64,000 nucleotides of DNA from Multifurca ochricompacta (Eukaryota; Basidiomycota; Agaricomycetes; Russulales; Russulaceae): NCBI GenBank assembly GCA_022496185.1, contig WTXG01000010.1:310001-374000 (forward strand). Reading direction: 5' to 3'. Below the pieces are notes generated by a model. The model searched no databases and was not told the origin of the DNA. It saw only the letters and a list, made by a program, of their open reading frames with translations. The position numbers and the translations under genes were made by a program. Of the stretch, positions 20,411 through 31,786 are shown piece by piece; the stretch's first letter is position 1, and the number at the start of each line of letters is the position of its first letter.

Positions 20411-21656
20411 TGTAACGCTCGGCAGGGCGTTTCCTGTGTGATGCGCACGGGTCCGCGGGATCCATTCAGGGCCTCGGCTGTGGGAGTGGGCTCTGTACTC
20501 CCAGGACAGTGCCTCTGGGCTTGTGACAAGCCCAGCACAGCCCAGCAAGCTGCACCAGGCCTTCTTAGCATCAAAAGGGAGAGGATCTGCACCATAACCA
20601 GGTGCTGAGGGAGACGGGAAGAGTCAGTCAAAGGGAGCTAATCCCCTCTGACTGTTAAGCTGGAATCAGGCTTAGCTGCAGTGCTAGAAGCACACCAAGC
20701 AGACTAAAGCCAAAGAGAATGAAGGGGAAGGGGACAGGTTCAAAGGGAAAGGTGCACACCCATTGCCAGAGGCAATGGGGTCCCTTCAGGGAGGTCAAAA
20801 GTGTAAAGGGGCAAAGGGTGCAGTGGATTTCCGAATCAGAGATATCTAGGCTGAAGATACAAGATGTCAAGTCTGGGGTTCTACTGACTATCTACAGGGT
20901 CTTAAGTACTGTATCAGAGATCTGGTACTGTAGATAATCAAGTCCTTATCATCCAATAGTAGCTAAGAGGTCCAGATATAGTCCATGATAAGGATAAGCC
21001 TTATCAGAAGCATAATCATGTGGGGCAGCCCCACAGGAGTCATATCAGTGTGGGAATACTCCCACAGGAGTCAGAGAAGGGGGTCAAGTGATTGATGGGT
21101 CAGATGATCTAAGGGGTCATGATCAAAGCCCAAGGTCAGATGGTCAAAGGGGTCACATGGTCTGGGGTCATGTGGTCAAGGGTCACATGACAGGTCATGG
21201 CTTTGAGTCCATGTCATGTGCCTACAGGTCATGTGGTCTGGAGGGGCAAATGCAAGCCAAAGTCATCTTGTGTGCAGAGTCAGGTTTGGCAGGGACAGTG
21301 TCAGAGATCCTATGGGTGTCAGCCACAGGGATAGGGTACAGATGCTGGCCAAGACAGAGGCCAAGCATCAGGGGAAAGGGAAATGCAGCCATCAGCACAG
21401 TAGCTAAACTATCAGTGAGTCAGGTGCAGGTATCAAGGGTAAGGGGTCCTGTGAGCATCATGTCACAGGCATCAGGATAGGGTCCTGGGCATGCAGGCCA
21501 CAGGCATCAGGAAAGGTCCCAAGGCAGCAAGCCAAGGGCATCAGGGATCAGGGGCCAAAGAGGGCAGGAGGCAGTGGTTCAGTGAAGGGGAAAGGTCAAG
21601 GGTGGTGTAAGGGAGCTGGCTCAGTGTGAGGAAGGGAAAAGAGTGGGGTTGTAACA
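20411..21656 (-). repeat. S1 solo LTR (copy 2)
   Basis: 1246 bp, TGTAACG to GTTGTAACA on the plus strand, with perfect CTGAG duplications at 20406-20410 and 21657-21661. Homologous to 14991-16296 in the same orientation. It interrupts Co2 gag between SGLLPQ and VIQDCILNEE. Confidence 0.9.
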
Positions 21657-21661
21657 CTGAG

Positions 21662-21843
21662 GTAAGAGGCCCGACGGTGCACCGGAAGTGAGTATCATGG
21701 ACATGACGGCTGAGTAAGACTCGGGTAGAGCCTTGATGAGGATAAATGAAAATTGGAGATTGGAGATCTCCATCTCATTGTTCTTGAGACTGATGTGAGC
21801 TTCATTCAGCTTTTGTAATTGCAGGAGCATTGGCGAGGAGTCG
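21662..21843 (-). pseudogene. gag: Co2 gag fragment
   Basis: Minus-strand frame LLQLQKLNEAHISLKNNEME... LPESYSAVMSMILTSGAPSG, typical of copia Gag (UBN2-like). It joins in order to 20410 after removal of S1. Its upstream continuation is cut at the Gy3 boundary and does not appear on the far side of Gy3. Confidence 0.85.
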
Positions 21844-22446
21844 TGTTACGTCTGGTGCAGGACGTTCCACACAACTTGTGTGACAGCGCAATCCTATGGG
21901 TTCAGATAAGAAACCAATAAGGCTTCTTGGAGTTGAGGTGGGATGAGTCAGAGTTGAGGGGGCTGTACCTGATGACAATGGTGAGTGGGGAAGTACCGAA
22001 AGTACTGAGATGAATGAGTCAAAGGGTTCAAAGGAGAAGTCCAGAAGACAAGCACCGATGTATTCAATAAGTCGAGTCTGAGGTCTACAATGTAGCTACA
22101 GCGGACTTATATACGTAATCGAATGGGCATCTATAAGATAAGAAACCGGAGTCAGGTGGGCCCAAATATATGAAAGCGGAGGGCGTAAAGCCTGGCTTCT
22201 GATAGGGTATTAAGTAAGTGTCCGGTCATAAAGATAAGGATAGAGAGATAACAAGATAAGACGATAACGGGGTAAACATAAGCAAATAGCAGGTCAACAA
22301 GTCCAAAGCGTGTCACGGGGATGGGAGTAAGGCACGTGATGGGTCCCAGGACGGAGACGTAATCATGAAGTGCAACGTGGGTGGTAAAGATGGGTTGTCG
22401 TTAGGGAGGGTAAAGAAGATGGGGTTACTTGGTAAAGGTTGTAACA
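21844..22446 (-). repeat. Gy3 3' LTR
   Basis: 603 bp, TGTTACG to GTTGTAACA on the plus strand, the same length as the 5' LTR. Confidence 0.94.
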
Positions 22447-23677
22447 TCACCCCCTCTTCTGGTTCTAGCAGACCCAGATAGAAATGACTCGTACCGTCAT
22501 CATCCTGCACCAAATCCAGATAATCGTCAGCTACATTACGATCATCCAGCATGTAATTCTCTTTGTCTGAGTCCTGCGGGCATTGGTGAGTGTGGAGGAA
22601 CCCATATGGGCCGTGTTGACCACACAGTTGGCACATATCGTGGATTGGGCAATCCAGTTCACGATGCCCGGAGTTGTGGCGGAGACACTTGCCGCACCAC
22701 CCCGATGGATTGATGATTGTCAGGGCAACTCCTACACAGTGGAAAATACAAAACCGGCTCCAGTGGAGGTTGCTGCAACAGTGCTGGCACCACTTGCGGT
22801 TGAGGGGACAGTTCCAGCTAATGTGGTACTTACTGTCGCATCGCCAGCATGTCTCTCCATGGGGGTTTTTGTGCATACGTGGCATTTCGAACCGGTTTGG
22901 TATCAGCCTTGGGGCAGCCCCCAGTGATCGTGGGGGAAGGGGTTGTGCATACATATCAGTGTACTGTTCAGTGATGGTCTGGTATGCGTCTCCTTGCTCC
23001 AGCCTCTTTCTGATTTCCACCAACTCCTGCTCCACTTGGAACATCCCATTTGTCAGCCTCGCCATCATCTTCACATGCTCCTTATACTGTCTGTTGAGTG
23101 TCATGCGCAATGTAAGATTCTTCCGCAGTCTCATCACTTCTGCCTTGAGACGTGGAAGGCACATATCATTCAATACTTCGTTGATTGCAAAGGCGCAAGA
23201 ATCCTCAGCAGCCAGGTGTCCGAGCTGCTCATCAGTCATCGTGTGATGAAGGTGTCCTGTGTACCTTTCCTCCAAGTAGACTGGGGCCCCGTAGACAGGG
23301 CCATCCTTCTTCATGCACCCAGCGACATCCATTCCTCCATTAGTGTAGAATATATATTTGGCAATGGTGACGGTCCCATCAGCCATGGTGATTTCGAGGG
23401 GGAAGTAAGTTGAGGAGTTGGGGTTGTTGGTAAAGAATGGGAACTCCAGCACTTCATCATCCAATTCCATACCTAATAGGTCATTCAGGTGTGGCTCTTC
23501 ACTATGTTCAAAGTCATCGTTCGGGTTTGGGGATTGGTTCTTGACCTGAGCTTCAGCAGCCTCGTAGTCGATGGGCGAGGAGGGGTGTGTGGAAGGGTGA
23601 GCAGAAGGGAAGTTTTCGACAGTTATGGTGGTGGCCGTGAAGGCATCGACGGCAGTGTTGGCAGCGACAAAAGACAT
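22313..23677 (-). CDS. Gy3 ORF3, open, stop lost and read into LTR
   Basis: ATG at 23677 (MSFVAANTAVDAF), 76 nt after the pol stop at 23754. Same layout as Gy2 ORF3: acidic N-terminus, YTNGGMDVAGCMKKDG block, coiled coil, knuckles CWRCDSKYHISWNC and CQHCCSNLHWSRFC, a third C-x2-C-x6-H-x4-C and a degenerate fourth. The TAG that ends the other copies is TAT here, so the frame runs about 55 codons into the 3' LTR. Open over about 454 codons although gag and pol of this copy carry stops. Confidence 0.8.
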   Translation of the reverse strand: MSFVAANTAVDAFTATTITVENFPSAHPSTHPSSPIDYEAAEAQVKNQSPNPNDDFEHSEEPHLNDLLGMELDDEVLEFPFFTNNPNSSTYFPLEITMADGTVTIAKYIFYTNGGMDVAGCMKKDGPVYGAPVYLEERYTGHLHHTMTDEQLGHLAAEDSCAFAINEVLNDMCLPRLKAEVMRLRKNLTLRMTLNRQYKEHVKMMARLTNGMFQVEQELVEIRKRLEQGDAYQTITEQYTDMYAQPLPPRSLGAAPRLIPNRFEMPRMHKNPHGETCWRCDSKYHISWNCPLNRKWCQHCCSNLHWSRFCIFHCVGVALTIINPSGWCGKCLRHNSGHRELDCPIHDMCQLCGQHGPYGFLHTHQCPQDSDKENYMLDDRNVADDYLDLVQDDDGTSHFYLGLLEPEEGVMLQPLPSNPIFFTLPNDNPSLPPTLHFMITSPSWDPSRALLPSP

Positions 23678-23753
23678 GATAGAATGGATGGTGTTAGAAC
23701 ATTGCTGAGAGAGCATGTACTGGGGAATTCGATGGGGTCTGGGGGTACTCCTT

Positions 23754-26700
23754 TTAAGTATTCTTGGGCACTTCTGGGTGTTGGGCATGGAACTCCGAGA
23801 TAAGGGCCGGAGCAAAGATATCCCCGGCTGGTTCCCATGAGTTGTCAGAGTCTGGGAATCCCTTCCACTTGATTAGGTAGTACAGCTTGTGCCCTCAGCC
23901 CTGTCGCTTGGAGTTTAGAACATGCTCCACTTCCCATTCTTCTTCTTCGTCGATAAGGTCAGGTGGGGGTCTCGAGAAGTTCTCCCCATGAATGGAGGTT
24001 TCCTTGTATGGGGTCAGGAGTTTGGCATGGAAGACAGGATGGATCTTCCATCTCAGCGGCAACTGCAGTTCATAGGACACATCTGACAGCTTCCTTGTGA
24101 TCTGGAAGGGTCCGTGGCATCGGGGTGCCAACTTGGCCGAGGGGTGTGACGTGTGAATGTTCCTGCCCTCGAGCCACACCCAGTCATTGGTCTGATAAGG
24201 TGTGAATGTGCTTGGCTGTGCTGCCAGAAGTTGTTGTGCCTTCATCAGGTTTTCATTGGCCAATTGCCGCAGTTCTTCCCATTGGTTTATTCGCTGGGTC
24301 ACCGATGGGACATTAGTGGGCTTATCTGTCCATGTGGTGCGTGGGGTCCAGCCCATGATAAGGGAAAATGGGGTGGCCTTTGTTGTTCCGTTGGGCCATG
24401 AGTTATGAGCAAACTCTGCGGTTGACAGCCACTCTGCCCAGTCATCCTGCCTGCCATTACACCAAAATCAAAGGTACTGTTCTAGCCATTGGTTTGTCTG
24501 CTCAGACTGTCCATCTGTTTGTGGGTGGTATGCTGTAGAGATGTTCTGTGTGATGTCTAATGTTTTACACAGAGCTCTCATGAACATTGATGTAAAACAG
24601 GTATCCCAGTCAGAGATAATCTTCTTGGGAAGCCCATAGTGGCGGTATACATGGTTTAGGTATAGTCTTGCTACCTCTTCGGCTGTGATTGTTTCGTTAC
24701 AGGGAATGAAGAGAGCTGCTTTGGAGCAGTCATGATCTGTGATTGTAAGGATAGTGTTGAAGCCTTGTGATTTGGGCAGCTTGACAATGAAGTCCATGGC
24801 AATGGTTTGAAAAGGGGTTGATGCGGTGGGAGTGATGGGGTAGATTGGTGGGACTTTTGGGTGTGTGTTCACCTTGTTTGCTTGACATGCTGCACATCCT
24901 TGTATGTAGCTTTCAATGTCCTTTTTCATGTTGGGCCACCAGTAGTCTCGTTTGGCAAGGGCGTAGGTATTGGCGATGCCCAGGTGGCCAGCAGAAGGGA
25001 GGTCATGGTGAAAATGGATCACCCCCCTCTTAATGTTGTCACCACCGGTGACAACAAGTCAATCTCCGTCTTTCCACCACAAGCCATTGACTTCTTTCAG
25101 ATTATGAGCGTCGGCCCATGAATGGCACAGTTCTTGGTTCATATTTTGAGAAACTTGTGCCCAAAGGTCCATGTCATGGAGACTGACCACAGCGGCCTTT
25201 GCAAATACTTCTTCTGGGAGGACGGTGATGTCATTGTTGTCATCCTCACCTGTATGCATGTCTGGCCTGCATGACAGTGCATCCGCTCTAGCATTCTGGC
25301 TTCCAGCAATGTGTTTCAGGGTGAAGTTATATTCTTCTAACTCCAAGACCTTGCGTGCCATGCGCCAACTAATTTTGTGGGGCTCCTTCCAATACAATAG
25401 GTTGGAATGGTCAGTATGGATAATGGTCTTGTGAGGAGTCCCTGCCAGGTAGGGTTGCCAGTGTCGTAATGCTTTGACTATGGCTAAGAGCTCCCTGTCC
25501 CAAATGTCATAGTTCCTTTCGGCTGGGGAAAAGGTTTTGGAGTAGTATGCCACCAGGTGAAGTATTTGTGTGGCATCTCTCTGGTACAATACTGCCCCAT
25601 TCATGAAGTGAGAGGCATCCACTTCTAATTCAAATGGGCAACTCAGGTCTGGTTGGATAAGTACTGGTTCCGAGCCGACAAGGTCCCGAATTTGCTCAAA
25701 TGCTTGCTGCTGCACTACACCCCAATGCCATGGTACATCCTTCTTCAGTAGGTTGTTTAACAGTTGCGCAATGCCTGAAACCCTCTGACAAATCATCGGT
25801 AGAAGTTGCAGAATCCAATGAAGGATCAGACATCCTTGACACAGGTTGGTGTAGGCCATTCCCGAATTCCTTGTACTTTAACAGGATCCATGCGCACTTG
25901 TCCTCCCTCTAAGATAACCCCTAAGTACTCAACACTCCGTTGTTCAAAAGAGCATTTGGCGGGTTTGAGATATAGGTCGTGTTCGTGCAATATGTCCAAT
26001 ACCTGATGTACACGATCTCGGTGGTGGTCCAGGTTATCTGGGGTAGCTACTAAGATGTCGTCCATGTAGACCACCACTTCTCCCGTAAGAATAAGATCAC
26101 GGAAGATGTGATTCATCATGGATTGAAATGTTGCTGGCGAGTTCATGAGACCAAAGAACATGATGTTTGGTTCAAACAATCCTTGATTCGTTTTAAATGC
26201 TGCTTTACACTGATCACCTTCCTTGATCCTAACATTGTTGTAACCCCATCGCACATCCATCTTGGAGAAGAGGGATTTGTCTCTCATAGTGTCGATAAGC
26301 TCAGAGATGAGTGGTAGGGGATAGGCATTTTTCACAGTGTGGGTGTTGATTCGCCGATAATCTTGGACGGGTCACAGCTTACCGTCCTTCTTCTTGATGA
26401 AAAAGAAGGGTGAGGCGTACTGTGACTTGGATGGGCAAATGTATCCCTTTGCCAAATGTTCTTCAAGGAACTCCGTCAGCGCCACCTGCTCGGACTGGGA
26501 CAGTGGATAAATTTTGCAATCGATTGCTGCTGGCATATCAGGAAGTAGGTCTATGGCATGATCCCATGGTCTGGAGGGTGGAAAACGCTGGGACTCTTCT
26601 TCGGAAAACACCTTCCAATGCTGGTGGTAGGTGCTCGGTACTACATCACTGTATGTTCTTTCTGCCTGCCCTTGTATTGCCTTTTGAGCTAATTCTGATG

Positions 26701-27246
26701 CTTTGGTAACATAACAGCGACCTGGGTCCTCTTCATTTGTACTGATGGTCTTTATTGTCAGATGTCTGACTGCATAATCATAGCCTATTGATGTAATGAT
26801 GGTGGGATATGACTCTTTATCCATTGTCGCCTCAGCCCAGTTGATCTTGGGTTCGAACGTGGCAAGCCACAGGTATCCCAGGATGAGATCTTCATCCCCT
26901 AAGTTGGTAATCAAGAAGCAGATGACTTTCATTGCTTCCCCGACTTGGACATTTAGGTCAGTATAATGCGTGATTTTTCTGGCATGATTAGCCATTCCAT
27001 CAATATTCCAGATATTCTTTTCTTGGGGAAGGGCCAGTATCCCCAGGCCTAAGGTCTTAATCAATCACGGACTGATAAAGTTGTCAGTGGCTCCTGAGTC
27101 CACTAAAATATCTCGGTCGGCTGTCTTCTGTGTAGTCTCAAAATGAACTGGTATTTTCAATGATTTGAATCGACTAGTATACACAGAGGTAACATGGAGT
27201 GCTCGTGCCCAGGCCAATGGGGTAGAGCTTAACAAAAATCCTTCTT
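23754..27246 (-). pseudogene. pol: Gy3 pol (few stops)
   Basis: Minus-strand protease, RT (YMDDILVAT near 26060), RNase H (EVDASHFMNGAVL), integrase with HHCC finger and D,D,E core, GPF module and chromodomain, ending TAA 23754-23756. Breaks: TGA at the Arg of KLRPVQDY (near 26370), stops near 27065, 25825, 25057, 24467 and 23896. Most are TGA or TAG at single positions, with long open stretches between. Probably a recent copy that decayed by point mutation. Confidence 0.9.
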
Positions 27247-28749
27247 TGCGAATGCCTTCTCGACCAGGATGGCGTGCACTTCCTCACTCTCCTTCATCAT
27301 ATTCGCCCATATATCCTGGGCCTTTTCCTCCTTGGTTCATTTGTCTACAGCTGGTGGGTTATTATGGATGGGGGCCACAGGTGCAGTTGTTGCTTCTGCT
27401 ACCCATACTCCCTTCTTTGGGCAGTCCTGGGACATGTGTCCTTGTCCTTTGCAATGGAAACATTGTCCTTCTTTCATCAGCGTCTGTCGTTCATCCTCTG
27501 TGAGCATGGCTCTTGCCTTGACTCTATCTGCTGAGGTATCCATCGCATTGGGATCCCTCTGGGTAGTATGCGTTGGTTTGACTCCGAATGCTGTCTTCCA
27601 CTGCTCCCTGGTTTTTCCCTTTTTCGTATCAACTCCAAATTGATTTTGGAAGTCGAGATAATCCTGCTGCTGATGTCGAGCAGCATCTACCCATTTGTCC
27701 CAGTCATGGGGATGATGAAACTGAATGATGTTTTTGATGAGTGGGTTCGGCAGCCCTTAGGAGAAGAGGTCCAGGGTTGCTTCTTCATTGGTATCATAGC
27801 CTGCGCGGTTTGCCAGGCTTTGGAACTTTGCCACATAGGCATCAAGATCTCCCTTTTCCATCCGCAGGGACTTCAACTCTCTGGCCGCTTTCTGCTTTGC
27901 CTGCCTGTCAGTGAATGCATCTTTGAACCTCTGGGCAATGGTTTCCCAAAGGTTTTCACTGGTGGTACGTCGTCCATTCTCTACCTGCTCATTCAGCCAT
28001 TCGAGTTGTTCCATCGTCCAATCGTCAACTGCATCTCCCCTTATAAGTGACAGAAAAAGGTTGGCACGTTGAAAGGGGTTGACAATTTGGGCGACATCAT
28101 GGTTGAAGTTCTTGAACATAGTGAACTCCAGCATAAACTTTTTACTTTGGGAGCGATCTCCCATGAAGGTCTGGGGTAAGATTCCTGACAGACGTCCAGA
28201 TGGCGGTGGAATGTTTGGGATAGCAGGAGGAGGAGGAGGCAGAGGCGGAGCAGGATCAGGGAGTTGGGCAGCAATGGTCGACATGGTCTGATGGAATGGA
28301 GTGATGGTGTCAGTGGATTGTATCAATATCTGGGGAGTTGTCAAAGCAGGGGCTCTGATCATGACAACTGCTGGTGCAACCAGGGGTGTAGACAATGCTA
28401 ATACTGGTGCGTCTTCACTGTTTTCTTCAACGTATTCTTCTGGTTCTGAGTCTGTGATGATTGCAGGTGGGTTCTCTCTCCAAGGTCCAAGGCCGAATTC
28501 TAGTGGAGCGGGAGCGGTAGTAACCCAAGAGTGTCTGCTATCCAAGTATCAGATACGATACCAAACTCTCTTTTCGTCGTCATATTCTACCGGTTGGTAT
28601 CTTCCATCATGATAGATGTAGTATCCAAACTCGGTTTCAAAATCCTTCCAGACGGCAGAGCCAAGTGTCTGTTGTGAAAGATTATTCTCGTCTCTTCGTT
28701 TGATGAGCTCTTCTTTGAACAGGGTCTGACTGCGGCTGGATGAAGCCAC
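27229..28749 (-). pseudogene. gag: Gy3 gag (three stops)
   Basis: Frame begins GTG GCT TCA at 28749 and ends TGT TAA at 27229-27231 after a T5 run. It carries the Gag core and a CCHC knuckle (CFHCKGQGHMSQDC). TGA near 28548 replaces Arg in the conserved RIRYSDS segment; TAA near 27758 replaces Gln before GLPNPL; another stop lies near 27339. Confidence 0.87.
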
Positions 28750-28771
28750 GATGGGAGGAGACTCGACTTGA

Positions 28772-29374
28772 TGTTACGTCTGGTGCGGGACGTTCCACAC
28801 AACTTGTGTGACAGCGCAATCCTATGGGTTCAGATAAGAAACCAATAAGGCTTCTTGGAGTTGAGGTGGGATGAGTCAGAGTCGAGGGGGCTGTACCCAA
28901 CGACAATGGTGAGCAGGGAAGTACCAAAAGTACTGAGACGAACAAGTCAAAGGGTTCAAAGGAGAAGTCCAGAAGACAAGCACTGATGTATTCAATAAGT
29001 CGAGTCTGAGGTCTACAATGTAGCTACAGTGGACTTATATATGTAATCGAATGGGCGTCTATAAGATAACAAACCGGAGTCAGGTGGGCCCAAATATATG
29101 AAAGCGGAGGGCGTAAAGCCTGGCTTCTGATAGGGTATTAAGTAAGTGTCCGGTCATAAAGATAAGGATAAAGAGATAACAAGATAAGATGATAACGAGG
29201 TAAACATAAGCAAACAGTGGGTCAACAAGTCCAAAGTGTGTCATGGGGATGGGAGTAAGGCACGTGATGGGTCCCAGGACAGAGACGTAATCATGAAGTG
29301 CAACGTGGGTGGCAAAGATGGGTTGTCATTAGGGAGGGTAAAGAAGATGGGGTTACTCGGTAAAGGTTGTAACA
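28772..29374 (-). repeat. Gy3 5' LTR
   Basis: 603 bp, TGTTACG to GTTGTAACA on the plus strand. The adjoining primer site GAGACTCGACTTGA (about 28758-28771) is exactly complementary to the LTR start segment. Confidence 0.94.
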
Positions 29375-31226
29375 CTCTAGCATAGCTAGTGCTAGTAATA
29401 ATCTTAAAGATTCAAATCTTGCAACTGGAGAGAAAGTTTCATCAAAGTCCACTCCTTCTACTTGAGTGAATCCCTTTGCCACAAGCCTAGCACAAAACTG
29501 TCCATCTGGTTTCAGCTTAAAAACCCATTTTGACTTTACTGCCTTTCTTCCTTCAGGAAGATCCTCAAGGCGCCACACATCAAGTTTATCTAAGGCATCA
29601 ATTTCATATTTACATGCCTCAAGCCATTCACTGGCATTGTCAGACTGCATTGCCTCCTGAAAAGTCAGGGGGTCTCTGTAAGAGACACCTGTGGCATTTA
29701 GCAATTCCATATGCCCAAGTCTGGAAGAACCCTGCACAAACTCAGCATTATCCTCATTGTAAAATCGAGGATTCATGCGACGTGAACGTTTACAACAAGC
29801 AGTATCAAGATCTAGATCTTCCTGCATGGCTCTGTCATGTTGCTGAGATCGTGGACTTTCCCTAGTAAATACTGGTTGGGGAAGTCTGCCAACATTCTTC
29901 TTGGACTGTCTTTTGGCACAGGTTCTCTGGGGGAGTTCAGAGGGTTCCATGATTTGGGATGGCGGTGTCTGATAGATAGTTTGATTGTGTGTATCAAGCT
30001 CATTTTCGGGTGTGGTAGGCTCAGGATTTACTTGAGGAGGTTCCACTACCTCCTGTCCCTCAACCTCAGCTTCCTTATCTTCAGGATCCTGAGGGACTGT
30101 GGCTATTGCTGGTTGAGGCTGGACAGGCCTCTCAGCTTCTAAGACAAAAGGCGTGACTTTTTCCTTTTGTTTCCCCTTGCTGTCCTTGGCAAGGTTGGAT
30201 GGAAAGGATCCTTCATCAAATGTCACATCTCTTGACAATATGAAGGATCGAGTATGCATATCCCAAAGAAGATATCCTTTAGAGTGGGGTGCATACCCGA
30301 CAAAGACTGTTTCTCTGGCTTTGTGATCCAGTTTACGTCTTTTATCCTCTGGGACAGTGTAATAGGCTAAGCAGCCAAATATTTTAAAGTAGGAGACATC
30401 TGGAATGTCCCCATCCAGAAGCTCAAGCGGTGTCCTCCACTTATTAGAGCGGATAGGCATTCTATTGTATATGTGACAGGCTGTTCGCACTGCACATTCC
30501 CAGAAACCAAGGGAAAGACCAGCATGATGCAGCATACTGGTAGCCTTTTCCATGATGGTTCTGTTGAACCTTTCAGCCCTTCCATTCTGTTGTGGGGAAT
30601 ATGGCATTGTCAATTTATGCTCTATGCCAGCCTGCTCAAGTATAGACTTCAGCTCCCTATTGACAAATTTGCCACCTCAGTCTGTATGTAAGGTCTTTAT
30701 TTTCCTGTCTGTTTTATTTTCCAGGAATGCCTTAATGTTACAGAAGACCAATGTAAAGTCACTTTTAGCTTTCATAGCAACAACTAGAGCTGTCCTGCTA
30801 AAGTCATCTATGAAAGTGGTGAAGTATAGGTTCCCTTGAATTGAAGTACATTGTAGAGGACCAACTAGGTCACTATGAATGACTTCCAAGGGTGCTGAAG
30901 CTCTCTTTTGAGAGGGAGGGAATGGAAGACGGTGTGATTTTCCCATTTCACAGCCATAACATGGCTTGTCTTCCACTTGGCTATTATCTATGCTAAGGCC
31001 TTTTACAGCCTTAGGAGCATGTCTTTTGAGGGCCTCTTTTGACATATGACCCATATGCAAATGCCAGGTATCAAGGCTACTTGATGCAGATTTATGGGAC
31101 ACAGTATTTAAGTTCTGCATAGTTTTCCCAAAGACCCAATAGAGTCCCATAGCCTTGATACCTTCTGCTATAATTGTATTATTGTACTTTATTTTGACTT
31201 CAGATGGAGAGAATTCCACTGAGCTG
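29375..31226 (-). pseudogene. Co1 integrase and start of RT
   Basis: Minus-strand copia Pol: GAG-pre-integrase finger (HLHMGHMSKEALKRH... CYGCEMGKSH), integrase core (IHSDLVGP, TLHTD, SPQQNGRAERFNR), the long acidic/Pro spacer, then RT beginning DALDKLDVW... KWVFKLKPDGQ... DETFSPVARFESLR. TGA replaces the codon after HTD in the second catalytic block (near 30676). RT is truncated after about 60 residues by the Gy3 boundary, so motifs A-C are missing. Confidence 0.92.
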
Positions 31227-31231
31227 CCCTT

Positions 31232-31781
31232 TGATAAACAGGCATGTGCGCGCAGTGATACTGACTGTTGTTAGTGTGTGAGGCTAAGAGACAAGTTAGC
31301 TTCAGAGGTGAAGTAAAACTCTATTACTACTCTACTGACCTAAGAGACAAGTTAGCTTCAGAGGTGAAGTAAAACTCTATTACTACTCTACTGACCTAAG
31401 AGACAAGTTACTATATATGAATAGTTAGTCAAAGGTATGATAGATAGTGTAGAGAATGGAACTTACGCTTCAGAGGTGAAGTAAAACTCTGAAGTGTAAG
31501 GGAAGAAAAAGACCTCCTTATATATCATCAAGGAATGGTCTGTGCACAATGGAATGTGCTAGAATCTACTACTGAGGGACAAAGGCCATTGGCCAGTGAG
31601 ATATCACATGCTACATAGGATTACTAAGGTACATCAGTCAGCTGCTGTGCATCGCGAGAAAGAAAGTAATAATGATATGGTAAAAAGTCCAAAACTCCGA
31701 ATCTTTATCTAATCTAATCTAGCACAGCTTAGACCCTAACCCAGATGCCTGAAGCACCTCAAGACACATGCCATGTCAACA
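31232..31781 (-). repeat. S3 solo LTR (copy 1)
   Basis: 550 bp with perfect CCCTT duplications (31227-31231 and 31782-31786). TATATAAG on the minus strand near 31520, followed downstream by an ACTTCAGAG...CTCTGAAGT hairpin. A segment of about 56 bp (CTAAGAGACAAGTTAGCTTC...) is tandemly duplicated near 31280-31400, explaining the extra length over the other S3 copies. Confidence 0.88.
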
Positions 31782-31786
31782 CCCTT

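Larger units (their letters stand above)
21844..29374 (-). mobile_element. Gy3, Ty3/gypsy chromovirus, uninterrupted, mismatched flanks
   Basis: 7531 bp with two 603-bp LTRs (21844-22446 and 28772-29374). By eye about 25-30 LTR differences, nearly all transitions and mostly at CpG (one transversion seen), i.e. about 4-5%. Flanks AGTCG (21839-21843) and CTCTA (29375-29379) do not match and belong to different copia elements, suggesting a recombinant element. Gag and pol have few stops; ORF3 is open. Confidence 0.93.
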
